A DNA stretch of 64,000 nucleotides from Amycolatopsis balhimycina FH 1894 (lineage in GTDB: Bacteria; Actinomycetota; Actinomycetes; Mycobacteriales; Pseudonocardiaceae), in contig NZ_KB913037.1 in the NCBI RefSeq assembly GCF_000384295.1, positions 6,511,533-6,575,532 of the forward strand, given 5' to 3'. Position 1 is the first letter of the stretch. Every line of letters begins with the position of its first letter. Both the position numbers and the translations under genes were made by a program. The notes under the pieces were generated by a model. It saw only the letters and a program-made list of their open reading frames with translations, was not told the DNA's origin and searched no databases. Of this stretch, positions 1 to 8,888 are shown piece by piece.

Positions 1-308
1 GACAGGTAGGTGAGGAAGGGGCTGAAGAAGACCGCTTCGGGATCCAGCTCTTCGGCGACGACGCGCTGCAGGTTCTCCAGCAGCCAGAACTCGGAGTCGT
101 CGATGTCGATCGGCGTGATCCAGTGCGTGTGGCGGTCCGGGCCGCCGCGGCGGGCCAGCGCGCGGACCATCTTCGTCTTCCCCACCCCGCCGACGCCGTA
201 GATCAGCAGGACGCCGCTGTGGCGGGTGGACCGCACCCGGGCCACCTCGGCCAGGAGCTCGGCTTCCTCCCGGCGCGGCACGTAGTCGGTGACGGGCATC
301 GGCTGCAT
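1..308 (-). CDS. STAND/NB-ARC-like P-loop ATPase, N-terminal part (runs off left edge)
   Basis: Only the first 102 codons are in the window; the gene continues past base 1. The product starts MQPMPVTDYVPRREEAELL and has a clear Walker A, GVGGVGKT at residues 38-45, in the position and form typical of NB-ARC/STAND NTPases, which act as nucleotide-dependent switches. The ATG at 308 shares its A with the TGA of the upstream TIR gene (TGATG), so the two are translationally coupled; a second in-frame ATG lies at 299. The coupling implies a shared job with the TIR-ATPase. What follows the NTPase domain (TPR, WD40 or an effector) is not visible, so a function cannot be assigned beyond a signalling ATPase. 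Confidence 0.8.
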   Translation of the reverse strand, partial: MQPMPVTDYVPRREEAELLAEVARVRSTRHSGVLLIYGVGGVGKTKMVRALARRGGPDRHTHWITPIDIDDSEFWLLENLQRVVAEELDPEAVFFSPFLTYL

Positions 309-2161
309 CAGCCACCTCCGGAGATGGTCTCGCCGAGCGTGCGGACGACGTCGTCGAACAGGCCTTCGTCGGAGCGCAGGAGCGAGGCGAACTCGAAGTC
401 GGCGCCCAGCTTCTGGGTGACGTACCGGCTGAACTCCGCCGGGCCGAACCGTTCCGGCCTGCCGAACGCGGCCGACAGCTCGACCGTGGCGGCCAGCAGC
501 TTCGGCCGCAGGTCCCGGTGCTCTTCCAGCCGGAGTTTCGTGGCTTCGTGCCACAGGCATTCGATCAGCACCACGCCCTGTTCGACGCCGGCGGGCGTCA
601 CCGCCCACTTCTCGTAGAACTCCCGTGCCGTCACGTGCACGCCGAGCCGCGCCCGGGTGTCCGGGTGGTAGTACCGGTACAGCAGCCGCCGGATGGGCGG
701 GTTGAGGACCTGCCACAGCTCCTCCGACGGGCTCGCCAGCAGCGCGGTCCGGCTCATCGCCTCCCACAGCCCGGTCTCGTCCCAGCCGGCGGCGCGCAGC
801 GCGTCCGCGAGTTCGACGTCGTGCTCGATGTGGTGGCGCAGGTGCGACTGCGTGAAGATGCGGTAGGGGACGATCGCCCGCAACGTCAGCTCGAGCGCCT
901 TCTTGCGGGCGGAGAGCTGATCCCCGCCGAACGGGAGCAGGCTGTCGGCGGCCAGCAGGTCTTCGCTGATGTACGGGCGGGCGACGGTGTCGAAGACGCC
1001 CTGGTGGCCGTTTTCGCAGTCGGCGAGCCGCATGAACGCGGTCTCCTCCGCCCATTGGAGTCCCTTGACCAGCAGCGCCGGCAGGCCCTCGCTCAGCTGG
1101 TGGAGCCCTTCGGCCCAGCGGTTCAGCCGGTCGGCGCCGAAGCTCCGCTTGAACTCGTGCAGGGCCTGCCGGACGACGCTGACGGTGAACTCGGTCAGCG
1201 GGAGCACCTGGAAGAGCACCGACGAGCCGCCCGAACTGCGGAAGCCCTGCCATTCGTCCTGCCGCCGCGTCCCGACCACCACGCTCATCCGGGTGTTTTC
1301 GTTGCCGCTGTCGCCGACGAGCTTGTAGATCTCCGTCAGCTCCCGGCGCAGCTGGTGCGCGGCCGGCTGTTCCAGCAGTTCGGCGCTGTCGAGCAGGAAG
1401 AGCTGGTGGCACGAGCGGTTGCTCACGACCGCCGCGGCCCGGTAACGGTCGTCTTCGGTGAAGGAACCGGCGGGTTCGGCCACGTCCAGGAGCTGGCACA
1501 GCACCTTGGCCCAGTCGGCGCGGTAGCCGGCGGGGAGGTTGCGCAGGTCGATCAGCCGGGCGCGCCAGTCCCCTTCCTGGAGCTCCCAGAGCAGCCGGTG
1601 GAGGAACCACGACTTCCCCATCCGCGGCGGGGAGACGACCAGCCAGAAGTCGTCCGTGCCGGTGGTGCCGAGGGTGGTCCGGATGCGCGTGAGCTCGTCG
1701 GTGCGGTTGCGGAAGACGTTCGGCGGTGTCCCGTTGGTGCCGCCTCCGGACGGCGCCGGCCGTTCCCGTTCCAGCACGGCCAGCGCGCGGTGCAGTTTCT
1801 GGTCGTCGACCGGTGCCTTCAGGTCGACCCAGGCGTAGGTGCGCAGGAACCCGGTTCCGTCGGTTTTCGTCGGAACGACCTCGAAGACGTAGACGAACTG
1901 CCGTTTCAGCTGGGTTTCGCGGTGAAAGGCGACGTCGCGTTCCCGGGCGCACCACGGCGAGGCGAGGGCGGCCGGGGAAATCAGCGCCACGAAGACGTCG
2001 GCCTTTTCGATCTCGGACTGGAGCCGTTCGACGAACCGCTCGGCCTGGTTTTCGGGATCTTCCCAGCGGAAGACTTCGGCGCCCGAGGCGCGGAGCCGTT
2101 CGGCGACCCGGCCGGCCACGTCGGCGTCCTCTTCGGCGTAGCTGAGGAAAACCCGGGTCAC
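308..2161 (-). CDS. TIR-domain ATPase
   Basis: A 617-residue protein. Residues 1 to about 125 form a TIR domain (start MTRVFLSYAEEDAD). The segment SPWCARER contains Glu74 four residues after Trp70, the position of the catalytic Glu in NAD-cleaving TIR domains. After a Gly/Pro linker near 137-148 comes an ATPase: Walker A-like SPPRMGKS at 177-184 (the first Gly is Ser), Walker B LFLLDSAE near 254-261 and a VVGTRR sensor-like strand near 295-300. About 300 further residues are alpha-helical in composition and unassigned. The start is GTG at 2161 after a weak GGGGTGAG. It is coupled to a second P-loop ATPase downstream. Known TIR-NTPase proteins deplete NAD in antiphage defence; that role here is inference. 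Confidence 0.8.
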   Translation of the reverse strand: MTRVFLSYAEEDADVAGRVAERLRASGAEVFRWEDPENQAERFVERLQSEIEKADVFVALISPAALASPWCARERDVAFHRETQLKRQFVYVFEVVPTKTDGTGFLRTYAWVDLKAPVDDQKLHRALAVLERERPAPSGGGTNGTPPNVFRNRTDELTRIRTTLGTTGTDDFWLVVSPPRMGKSWFLHRLLWELQEGDWRARLIDLRNLPAGYRADWAKVLCQLLDVAEPAGSFTEDDRYRAAAVVSNRSCHQLFLLDSAELLEQPAAHQLRRELTEIYKLVGDSGNENTRMSVVVGTRRQDEWQGFRSSGGSSVLFQVLPLTEFTVSVVRQALHEFKRSFGADRLNRWAEGLHQLSEGLPALLVKGLQWAEETAFMRLADCENGHQGVFDTVARPYISEDLLAADSLLPFGGDQLSARKKALELTLRAIVPYRIFTQSHLRHHIEHDVELADALRAAGWDETGLWEAMSRTALLASPSEELWQVLNPPIRRLLYRYYHPDTRARLGVHVTAREFYEKWAVTPAGVEQGVVLIECLWHEATKLRLEEHRDLRPKLLAATVELSAAFGRPERFGPAEFSRYVTQKLGADFEFASLLRSDEGLFDDVVRTLGETISGGG

Positions 2162-2324
2162 CGGCTCACCCCGTGCCGCTCGCCCGCCCTCGCCGTCGCC
2201 ACCGTACCTCCCTCTGCCCGGGTGCCCCGGGCCCCGTGCCGCCCATCGAAGTCGCGCGGGGGGTGTTCCACGTTACCGAAGGGAACCGTTTCGATACAGA
2301 CCGGTGATCGGGGCCGAGTCCGGG

Positions 2325-4709
2325 TCAGCCGCGGCGGCGGGTGTGCCGGGTCGGGACGGCGGTGGCGGGATCCTCCGGCCACGGGTGCTTCGGGTAGCGG
2401 CCGCGCAGGTCGGCGCGCACCGCCGGGTAGCCGCTCGTCCAGAAGGACCCGAGGTCGGCGGTGATCGCCGCCGGGCGGCCGGCCGGGGAGAGCAGGTGCA
2501 GCACGACCGGGACACCGGCGATCGCCGATGTTTCGTTCCAGCCGAAGGTTTCCTGGAGTTTCACGGCCAGGACGGGCTGGTCGCCGCGGTAGTCGACGCG
2601 GATGCGGGAGCCCGACGGGACTTCGAGGCGGTCGGGGGCGAGGTCGTCCAGCTTGGCGGCTTCCGGCCAGGGAAGGAGGGCCTTCAACGCCGTGCCCGCG
2701 TCGATGGCGGCGAGATCGGCTTTCCGGCGGGCACCGCCGAGATTGAGCCAGCTGTCCACATCGGACAGCAAGGTGGCGTCGTCCACCGCCGGCCACGGTT
2801 TCCCGAGTGCCCGGTGGAGGAACGCCATTCGCTCCCGGAGGCGAGTCGCGGTCTCGCTCCACTTCAGGAGGCCGAGACCGTTCTCGCGGAGACCGGTCAC
2901 GAGAGCGTCGCGGACGTCGGCGTTCTTGAGCGGCTTCTCGGACAGGGTGATGGCACCGAGCCTGCGGACGCGCCGCGCGACGACGTCGCCGTCCCAAGTG
3001 ACTTCGTCCACTTCGGACAGAAGGGTGGGTGCGGCCCGGATGGCCAGGCGCTCGTCGGCTGCCGCGGCGAGGCGGATGGTGCCGTGCGCGCGGCCGGGAT
3101 CACGGGTGGCTTCGGCGATCGCCAGCCATTCGGCGTCGAGCCCGCTGCCGGCCGGGAGCTCGGCCGCGGTGCCCCCGGCCATGAGATAGACGGGAGCGCC
3201 GCCCGGACGGCGCCGGGCGAGCCGTTCGGGATGGGCGAGGGCGACGACCAGCGCGGGATCCCGCTTTCCTTCGCCGGTCACGAGCTTGGCGAGGCGTTGC
3301 GCTTCGCGTTTCCAGCGGCGCGCGCCCTCGTCTCCCGCCGAGCGCAGCCGGCGCAGCTCCGCCTCCACGTCGGTCAGCGTGCCGCCCGCGTCCAGCAGCG
3401 CCACCACTTCCGCCGCGTTCTGGGCGCCCACTTCCGAAGCGCCGTCCAGCAACGCCCGGGCCAGCCGCGGGTGCAGGCCCAGCTCGGCCATCCGCCGTCC
3501 GCGTGGGGTGACCGCTCCCGAAGCGTCCGTCGCGCCGAGCGTCGCCAGCAACGACCGCCCCGCCGCCAGCGCGCCCTCGCCCGGCGGGTCCCACCAGGAC
3601 AGGCCGCTGCCGTCGGGGGTCGACCAGCACGCCAGCTCCAAGGCCAGCCGGGCCAGCTCGGCCGTGCGGATCTCCGGCTCGGGGTACGCCGGCAACGTCG
3701 CCTGCTCGTGCTGCGCCCAGCAGCGATAAGCCTGCCCGGGCGCCTCCCGGCCCGCGCGGCCGGAACGTTGCGCGGCCACCGCCGCCGACACCCGCACCGT
3801 GGCCAGGCCGGGCAGCCCGCGCCGGTGGTCGACCCGCGGCACGCGCGCCAGCCCGGAATCCACGACCGCGCGCACGCCCGGCACCGTCAGGCTCGACTCC
3901 GCCACCGCCGTCGCCAGCACGACCCGGCGCCGGTCACGCGGCCGCAGCGCGTCGTCCTGGTGCGCCGCCGACAGCCTCCCGTGCAGCGGTAAGACGTCCA
4001 CATCAGACATTCGCAGCAGTCCCGAAGTCCGTGCGATCTCGCCCGCTCCAGGCAGGAAAGCGAGCACGTCACCGTCCCCTTCGGACAGTGCCGTCCGCAC
4101 CGCGCGCGCCACCGTGGCCTCGACGCGCTCGCCGCGCGCGGGCGGCAGGTACGAGAAGGTCACCGGGTAGGTCCGCGCGGTCGCCGTCACGACCGGGGCG
4201 TCGCCGAGCAGGGCCGCGAGCCGTCCGGACGCGACCGTCGCCGACGTCGCCAGCAGCCGGAGGTCCTCGCGCAGCCCGGCGCGGACGTCGAGGAGCAGCG
4301 CGAGCAGCAGGTCCGCGTCCAGGTGCCGCTCGTGGCACTCGTCGAGCAGGACCGTCGAGACGCCGGGCAGCTCCGGGTCGCCCTGCACGCGCCGCACCAG
4401 CAGCCCCGACGTCACCACCTCGATCCGGGTCCGCGAGGACACCTTGCGGTCGCCGCGCACGGCGTACCCGACGGTTTCGCCGACCGGCTCCCCGAGGATC
4501 GCCGCCATTCGCGCCGCCGCGGCCCGCGCCGCCAGCCGCCGCGGCTCGGCGACCACGACCCGGCCTTCACCGGCCGAAGCCAGTGCCAGCGGGACCAGCG
4601 TCGTTTTTCCCGTGCCGGGCGGCGCGACGAGTACCGCGGCGCCGTGCGCGTCGAGCGCGGCGACGACGTCGGGCAGCACGGACCGGACCGGCAGGTCGGG
4701 GAGCTTCAC
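2325..4709 (-). CDS. hrpB: ATP-dependent RNA helicase HrpB
   Basis: A 794-residue DExH-box helicase. The N-terminal RecA domain has Walker A APPGTGKTT, the DEAH-box variant DECH in LLDECHERH, and SATV (motif III). The second RecA domain has LAFLPG and the QRSGRAGR-type motif VI. The C-terminal part (PWPEAAKLDDLAPDRLEVPSGS to the end) matches the HrpB-specific C-terminal region, and length fits the family. The start chosen is GTG at 4709, which overlaps the upstream stop as GTGA; the open frame continues upstream but only into the neighbouring gene. HrpB is widespread and its cellular substrate is poorly defined. The neighbouring genes give no further clue. Confidence 0.92.
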   Translation of the reverse strand: MKLPDLPVRSVLPDVVAALDAHGAAVLVAPPGTGKTTLVPLALASAGEGRVVVAEPRRLAARAAAARMAAILGEPVGETVGYAVRGDRKVSSRTRIEVVTSGLLVRRVQGDPELPGVSTVLLDECHERHLDADLLLALLLDVRAGLREDLRLLATSATVASGRLAALLGDAPVVTATARTYPVTFSYLPPARGERVEATVARAVRTALSEGDGDVLAFLPGAGEIARTSGLLRMSDVDVLPLHGRLSAAHQDDALRPRDRRRVVLATAVAESSLTVPGVRAVVDSGLARVPRVDHRRGLPGLATVRVSAAVAAQRSGRAGREAPGQAYRCWAQHEQATLPAYPEPEIRTAELARLALELACWSTPDGSGLSWWDPPGEGALAAGRSLLATLGATDASGAVTPRGRRMAELGLHPRLARALLDGASEVGAQNAAEVVALLDAGGTLTDVEAELRRLRSAGDEGARRWKREAQRLAKLVTGEGKRDPALVVALAHPERLARRRPGGAPVYLMAGGTAAELPAGSGLDAEWLAIAEATRDPGRAHGTIRLAAAADERLAIRAAPTLLSEVDEVTWDGDVVARRVRRLGAITLSEKPLKNADVRDALVTGLRENGLGLLKWSETATRLRERMAFLHRALGKPWPAVDDATLLSDVDSWLNLGGARRKADLAAIDAGTALKALLPWPEAAKLDDLAPDRLEVPSGSRIRVDYRGDQPVLAVKLQETFGWNETSAIAGVPVVLHLLSPAGRPAAITADLGSFWTSGYPAVRADLRGRYPKHPWPEDPATAVPTRHTRRRG

Positions 4710-5536
4710 TTCCGGGTGACCTCGGGGGGTGCGGGCAGCTGGTAGCCGGACGGGCCGATGTTCGCGTTGAGCGAGCGCAGCCATTCACCGGAGGAGATCA
4801 TCCTCCGGATCGCGTCGTCGACCGCGGACACACCCTGGGTGTCACCCTTGCGCAGGCCGATGCCGTAGTTCTCCTTCGAAAACGGCTTCCCGACGACCTT
4901 CAGCAGCTCCGGGTCGCGCGTGACGTAGCCGGCCAGGATGACCGCGTCCGTGGTGACCGCGTCGATCTGCCCGGCGAGCAGCGCGGTCACGCAGTCGGAG
5001 TACCGCGGGTACTCGACCAGCTGGACGGCCTGGGCGAACTTGTCCTTCACCTGCTGGGCCGGCGTCGAGCCGGTGACCGAGCACAGCCGCCGCCCGTTGA
5101 GCGCCTCCGGGCCGCTGATGTCGGCCGACGTCCGGCGGACCAGCAGGTCCTGGCCGGTGGTGAAGTACGGGCCGGCGAACGCCACGAGCTGCTTGCGCTT
5201 GTCGGTGATCGAGTACGTCGCCACGACCAGGTCGACCGCACCGGAGGTGAGGTCCGTTTCGCGCGTCGCCGACGTCGTCTCGCGCCAGGTGATGTCTTTC
5301 GCCGCGACGCCCAGTTCCGAAGCCACGAAAGTGGCGACATCGACGTCGAACCCGACGAACCGGCCGTCCACGGTGTGCTCCGAAAGCCCCGGCGAGTCGA
5401 ACCGGATACCGATGGTCAGGTGATCCGTGGCACTCGCCCGGGTGACCACCGAATCGGTGGGCGAGACCCGGCTCGGCCCGCACGCCGACACCGTGACCAG
5501 GAGCAACGCCGAGCCGAGGAGCGCGCGCCACCGCAT
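4706..5536 (-). CDS. Glutamate-type ABC transporter substrate-binding lipoprotein
   Basis: 276 residues. The N-terminus is a lipoprotein signal, MRWRALLGSALLLVTVSAC, with lipobox VSAC. The mature part is a bacterial type 3 solute-binding fold for polar amino acids: the opening TIGIRFDSPG, then GFDVDVA, ITWRETTSATRE, DLVVATYSITDKR and PYFTTGQDLL are the usual GluB/HisJ landmarks. The ATG at 5536 is chosen because it begins the signal peptide. No permease or ATPase genes are nearby, so it is an orphan binding protein that either feeds a distant transporter or senses an amino acid. Its stop overlaps the hrpB start by four bases, although the two functions look unrelated. Confidence 0.88.
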   Translation of the reverse strand: MRWRALLGSALLLVTVSACGPSRVSPTDSVVTRASATDHLTIGIRFDSPGLSEHTVDGRFVGFDVDVATFVASELGVAAKDITWRETTSATRETDLTSGAVDLVVATYSITDKRKQLVAFAGPYFTTGQDLLVRRTSADISGPEALNGRRLCSVTGSTPAQQVKDKFAQAVQLVEYPRYSDCVTALLAGQIDAVTTDAVILAGYVTRDPELLKVVGKPFSKENYGIGLRKGDTQGVSAVDDAIRRMISSGEWLRSLNANIGPSGYQLPAPPEVTRK

Positions 5537-5602
5537 CCAGCCGCTCCCTCCGCCGCTGTCCTGCTTCACGAAGTTCTCAGGTCCCCCCGATAGCCTAAGT
5601 GT

Positions 5603-6130
5603 GTGGTGCGACCGTCCCAACCCGTGCTGAACACCGTCGGCACGCTCGCCCGGCTCGGGCTGGCGGCCGTCTGGCTCGTTTCCGGTGCGCTGAAGCTGGC
5701 GGATCCCGGGCAGACGCTGATCGCCGTGCAGGCGTACGACGTGCTGCCGGACGCACTCGAAAACGTGGTGGCCATCGCGCTGCCGCTGGTCGAACTCGTG
5801 CTCGGGCTGTTCCTGCTCGCGGGTCTGGCGACCCGGTGGGCCGCCGGTGCTGCGCTGGGGCTGCTGCTCGTGCTCATCGCCGGGATCGCCCAATCGTGGG
5901 CGCGCGGCCTGAGCATCGACTGCGGGTGCTTCGGCGGCGGGGGCCAGGTGGCGGCGGGGCAGACGGCGTACCCGCAGGAGATCCTCCGCGACACGGGGTT
6001 CGCGCTGCTGGCCGCCTGGCTGCTGGCGCGGCCGCGCACCTGGCTGTCGATCGACGGCTGGCTGGCGCGAGGTCGCGGGAACTCGGGCGAGCCCGAACAC
6101 GACTACTCGGGTATCGCGGAAGGGGACTGA
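5603..6130 (+). CDS. MauE/DoxX-family membrane protein
   Basis: 175 residues with four predicted membrane helices (near 12-30, 55-72, 77-97 and 128-145). Between helices 3 and 4 is a CxC motif, IDCGCFGGG near residues 112-120, characteristic of MauE-like proteins that pass electrons from thiols. The start is one of two adjacent GTG codons at 5603-5608. Five bases separate its stop from the GTG of the DsbA-like gene, so the pair is an operon. The likely role is to keep the neighbouring extracytoplasmic thiol oxidoreductase in its working redox state. This follows from family and context, not direct evidence. Confidence 0.85.
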   Translation: MVRPSQPVLNTVGTLARLGLAAVWLVSGALKLADPGQTLIAVQAYDVLPDALENVVAIALPLVELVLGLFLLAGLATRWAAGAALGLLLVLIAGIAQSWARGLSIDCGCFGGGGQVAAGQTAYPQEILRDTGFALLAAWLLARPRTWLSIDGWLARGRGNSGEPEHDYSGIAEGD

Positions 6131-6135
6131 TCACA

Positions 6136-6942
6136 GTGGGTGGAGCTGAGCGGACCGCTCGGAAGCGTCGTCAGGCCGCACAGGCCGGTCCGAAGGTGGT
6201 CGCGCAGGCCAGGGGGGCGTCCGGCGACCGGCGGAAGTGGATCATCGGGATCGGCGCCGTGGTCGTCGTGGCCGCGCTCGTCATCGGCGGCGTGCTCTGG
6301 ACGATCTCGGACCGGAACAAAACCAAGGGGCAGATCATCAACCCCGGCGAGACGACGAGCGCGCCGGCTTCGGGCGTCACGCAGAAGCGCGACGGCGTGG
6401 TCGTCACCGTGGGCAAGACCGGCGCCAAGGCCTCGATCGACGTCTACGCCGACTTCCTGTGCCCGATCTGCGGCGAGTTCGAGAAGCAGTACAAGAGCGA
6501 GATCGAGCAAGCCGTCAACGACGGCAAGCTGCAGGTGCGCTACCACATGGTGCCGCTGCTCAACCAGCGTTCCAGCCCGCCGGGCTACTCGCTCGACTCG
6601 GCGAACGCGGCGCTGGCCGCGGCCGACGCCGGCAAGTTCCTCCAGTTCCACGACGCGCTGTTCGCCAACCAGCCCGAAGAGGGCAAGCGCGGCTACGACA
6701 AGACGCAGCTGATCGAACTCGGCAAGAACGTCGGGATCACCGACCCGGCGTTCGCCCAGACCGTCAACGCCGGCACCTACGACCAGCAGGTCGACGCCGC
6801 GTTCCAGCAGATCGAAAACGACCCGAAGCTGGCGCAGGACTTCGGCAGCGGGCAGCGCGGTTTCGGCACGCCGACGGTCACCGCGAACGGCTCGGTCGTG
6901 TCCTGGCAGGACCCGGACTGGCTCAAGAAGGTCCTCGGCTGA
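6136..6942 (+). CDS. DsbA-like membrane-anchored thiol oxidoreductase
   Basis: 268 residues. A basic cytoplasmic N-terminus is followed by one membrane helix (about 35-55, WIIGIGAVVVVAALVIGG), an extracytoplasmic linker and a thioredoxin-fold domain. The active site is FLCPICGEF with CxxC at residues 109-112, and the cis-proline loop is FGTPTVTANG near the C-terminus. The GTG at 6136 is preferred because it gives the short Arg/Lys-rich cytosolic tail seen in actinobacterial homologues; the frame is open further upstream. It belongs to the DsbA/Com1 group that makes or isomerises disulfides in secreted proteins. It sits directly after the MauE-like gene, its probable redox partner. Confidence 0.9.
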   Translation: MGGAERTARKRRQAAQAGPKVVAQARGASGDRRKWIIGIGAVVVVAALVIGGVLWTISDRNKTKGQIINPGETTSAPASGVTQKRDGVVVTVGKTGAKASIDVYADFLCPICGEFEKQYKSEIEQAVNDGKLQVRYHMVPLLNQRSSPPGYSLDSANAALAAADAGKFLQFHDALFANQPEEGKRGYDKTQLIELGKNVGITDPAFAQTVNAGTYDQQVDAAFQQIENDPKLAQDFGSGQRGFGTPTVTANGSVVSWQDPDWLKKVLG

Positions 6943-7052
6943 CTCCGGGCAATTCGCCCACTCGGGTACGGACCGTGGACTAGGCTGAATTCCGCAAAAG
7001 GGGAACCGGGGGTGCCGCGCGCACGTCGCACCGCCGGTGACAGGGAGGGCCA

Positions 7053-7388
7053 GTGGACGGTTCGCATTCGGGGTTTCACGTCGACGACGGCGCGTACACA
7101 CGCTACGCGCGTGAAGTCGACCCGCTCGGTGAAGACGTCAAGGGCGCGGCCGAGAAGCACGTCGGCCCGCACGTGACGCTCGACGGGCACGGGTTCTCGG
7201 AAATGGGCGGCGAGTCCGGCTTCTCCGGGGCTTACAGCGGCCGGATGCGTGCGCTGCAGGAGAAGCTGCACCGCGTCGGCGGCGGCTGGCGGCAGGTCGG
7301 CGAAGCCGCTCGGCAGACCGACCGCAACTACACGGCGGTCGAAGCCGAGCACGGCGACGTCGTCCGGCGGCTCGGTGGCGACGCGTGA
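7053..7388 (+). CDS. ESX-1 EspC-like / WXG100-type small protein
   Basis: 111 residues, all helical in character, with GGGWRQVGEAARQTDRNY near residues 75-92 resembling the WxG turn and second helix of WXG100/EspC-type secreted proteins. There is no signal peptide. The GTG at 7053 follows a good ribosome site (AGGGAGGGCC). The gene starts a run of four overlapping genes and overlaps the next by GTGA. Proteins of this type are exported by type VII (ESX) systems as helical hairpins. No ESX core genes (EccC, EccD) are in the window, so the export machinery would have to be elsewhere. Confidence 0.7.
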   Translation: MDGSHSGFHVDDGAYTRYAREVDPLGEDVKGAAEKHVGPHVTLDGHGFSEMGGESGFSGAYSGRMRALQEKLHRVGGGWRQVGEAARQTDRNYTAVEAEHGDVVRRLGGDA

Positions 7389-8509
7389 CCGAGCACACCG
7401 ACCAGCTCGTCCGGCACGGCCTGGACCACACGAACCAGTTCGCGCGGAAGCTGCGGCACGACCCGGCCGCCATCACCGGCGCGCGGGACGCCCACGTCGC
7501 CCTCCAGACGTCGGTGGGGCAGACCCGCGACCACGCCTCCACCCAGCGCGTCACCCTCGCTTCCGCCAGTTCCGGCTCGACGACCGACCGCGCCACCGCG
7601 ACGTCGGAGAACCTGGAGAAAGAGGTCCAGGACCTCCTCGACGAGAGCGCCGAGATCGAGAAGGCCGTCTCCGAGGCGGCCGAGACGCTGCACGTCGGCG
7701 AGATCAAGAACGACCAGGTCCGCGACCGGATCATCAAGGAGATTTCGGCGTCGATGAAGGCGCTGGAAGCGGTGAAGACCATCCAGCCGCCGGAAAGCCG
7801 CGCGGCCGCGTCGCGCGACATCCTGATGAAGCTGCAGACGAAGATCGGTCAGCTGACCGGCCAGGCCGCGACGTTCAGCGAGCAGACGATCAACCAGCTC
7901 ACCGACATCGGCACCCGGCTCGGCGGCGAGCAGACGACGTCGGCTTCGTCCGCCTCGCCCTCGACGAAGGTCGGTTCGTCGTTCAACAGCAACAGTGGCT
8001 ACTCCGGCGGCGGCTCGGACGGCGGGGGCGGCGGCGGTGGGGGAGGCGGCGGTGGCGGCGGCACCGTGCACAAGCCGCGGCTGCCGGTCGCGATCCCGCC
8101 GCAGCCCGGCTCGGGCGTCGCGATCAACCTGCCCGGCGGCAAGCAGGTCATGGCGCCGAACGAGACCGCGGCCAAGGCCGTGCGCAACGCGCTTTCGCAG
8201 CTCGGCGTGCCGTACGTCTGGGGCGGGACAGCGCGGGGCGTCGGCCTGGACTGCAGCGGGCTGACGATGACGTCGTACCAGGACGCGGGGCTGCAGCTGC
8301 CGCGGACGGCGGCGCAGCAGACGGTCGGGGCCGAGGTGCCCTCGATCGACCAGCTGCTGCCCGGCGACCTCGTCGTATGGTCCGGCCACGTGGCGATGGT
8401 GATCGGCGACGGCCAGATGGTCGAGGCCGGCGACCCGGTGCAGATCAGCAAGATCCGCACCACGAACGCGGGGCAGTCGTTCATCGGCTTCTACCGTCCG
8501 ACGGGGTGA
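7385..8509 (+). CDS. NlpC/P60 cell-wall peptidase with coiled-coil N-terminus
   Basis: 374 residues. Residues 1 to about 180 are long amphipathic helices with coiled-coil character; 203-226 is a Ser/Gly linker ending in a run of about 14 glycines; 258-374 is an NlpC/P60 domain with catalytic Cys290 in LDCSG and His335 in SGHVAMVIG. NlpC/P60 enzymes cut D-Glu-diaminopimelate bonds in peptidoglycan stems. There is no Sec signal peptide, so export must use another route. The helical N-terminus and the EspC-like gene overlapping upstream point to type VII secretion. The downstream neighbour starts four bases after the stop with a rare TTG. Confidence 0.88.
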   Translation: MTEHTDQLVRHGLDHTNQFARKLRHDPAAITGARDAHVALQTSVGQTRDHASTQRVTLASASSGSTTDRATATSENLEKEVQDLLDESAEIEKAVSEAAETLHVGEIKNDQVRDRIIKEISASMKALEAVKTIQPPESRAAASRDILMKLQTKIGQLTGQAATFSEQTINQLTDIGTRLGGEQTTSASSASPSTKVGSSFNSNSGYSGGGSDGGGGGGGGGGGGGGTVHKPRLPVAIPPQPGSGVAINLPGGKQVMAPNETAAKAVRNALSQLGVPYVWGGTARGVGLDCSGLTMTSYQDAGLQLPRTAAQQTVGAEVPSIDQLLPGDLVVWSGHVAMVIGDGQMVEAGDPVQISKIRTTNAGQSFIGFYRPTG

Positions 8510-8513
8510 TTCC

Positions 8514-8888
8514 TTGACTGACTTCGACATCGAGCTGGCTTCCGCCCGGATCGCCGAGCAGGCATCGCGCGCGGGCACGGAGGTCTCGGCGCGCCTGGCC
8601 CGGTCCGGCCCGGTGGTGGGCAAGGCGGAGGCCGACGGCATCGAGGTCCAGGTCGCGCCGGGCGGGCTGCTGACCGGCGTGACGATCCACCGGTCGGCGC
8701 TGCGGCACGGGTCGGCGGTGATCGCCGACCGGATCTTCGAGCTGGCCCAGCGCGCGACCCGGCGCGCGGGTGATCGCATGTACCACGCGCTGGCTCCGGT
8801 CGTGGACGCGTCGCAGCTGGAAACCCTGGGCTACGAGGCGATCCCGGACGACGACCCGGACGCCGAGACCTACTCGTACGGAAGGTGA
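8514..8888 (+). CDS. YbaB/EbfC-like small protein of the ESX-type cassette
   Basis: 124 residues. The fold pattern, an N-terminal helix, a short beta-hairpin (GIEVQVAPGGLLTGVTIH) and a long helix (SAVIADRIFELAQRATRRAG), is that of the YbaB/EbfC DNA-binding-like superfamily. Actinomycetes carry many copies beside WXG100 genes. The start is TTG at 8514 because no ATG or GTG gives a sensible N-terminus. The C-terminus is acidic (DDDPDAETYSYGR). It overlaps the next gene by GTGA. The true biochemical role of these ESX-adjacent copies is unknown; they may be chaperone-like rather than nucleoid proteins. Confidence 0.72.
   Translation: MTDFDIELASARIAEQASRAGTEVSARLARSGPVVGKAEADGIEVQVAPGGLLTGVTIHRSALRHGSAVIADRIFELAQRATRRAGDRMYHALAPVVDASQLETLGYEAIPDDDPDAETYSYGR

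Noticed and set aside
2304..3992. Long open frames opposite hrpB and other genes (several over 500 codons)
   Set aside because: They are antisense to well-supported genes, have Arg/Pro/Gly-rich, low-complexity products and no family pattern; such shadows are expected at this GC content.
8010..8062. GGC/GGT repeat as a mobile or unstable element
   Set aside because: It codes for the in-frame polyglycine linker of the NlpC/P60 protein.
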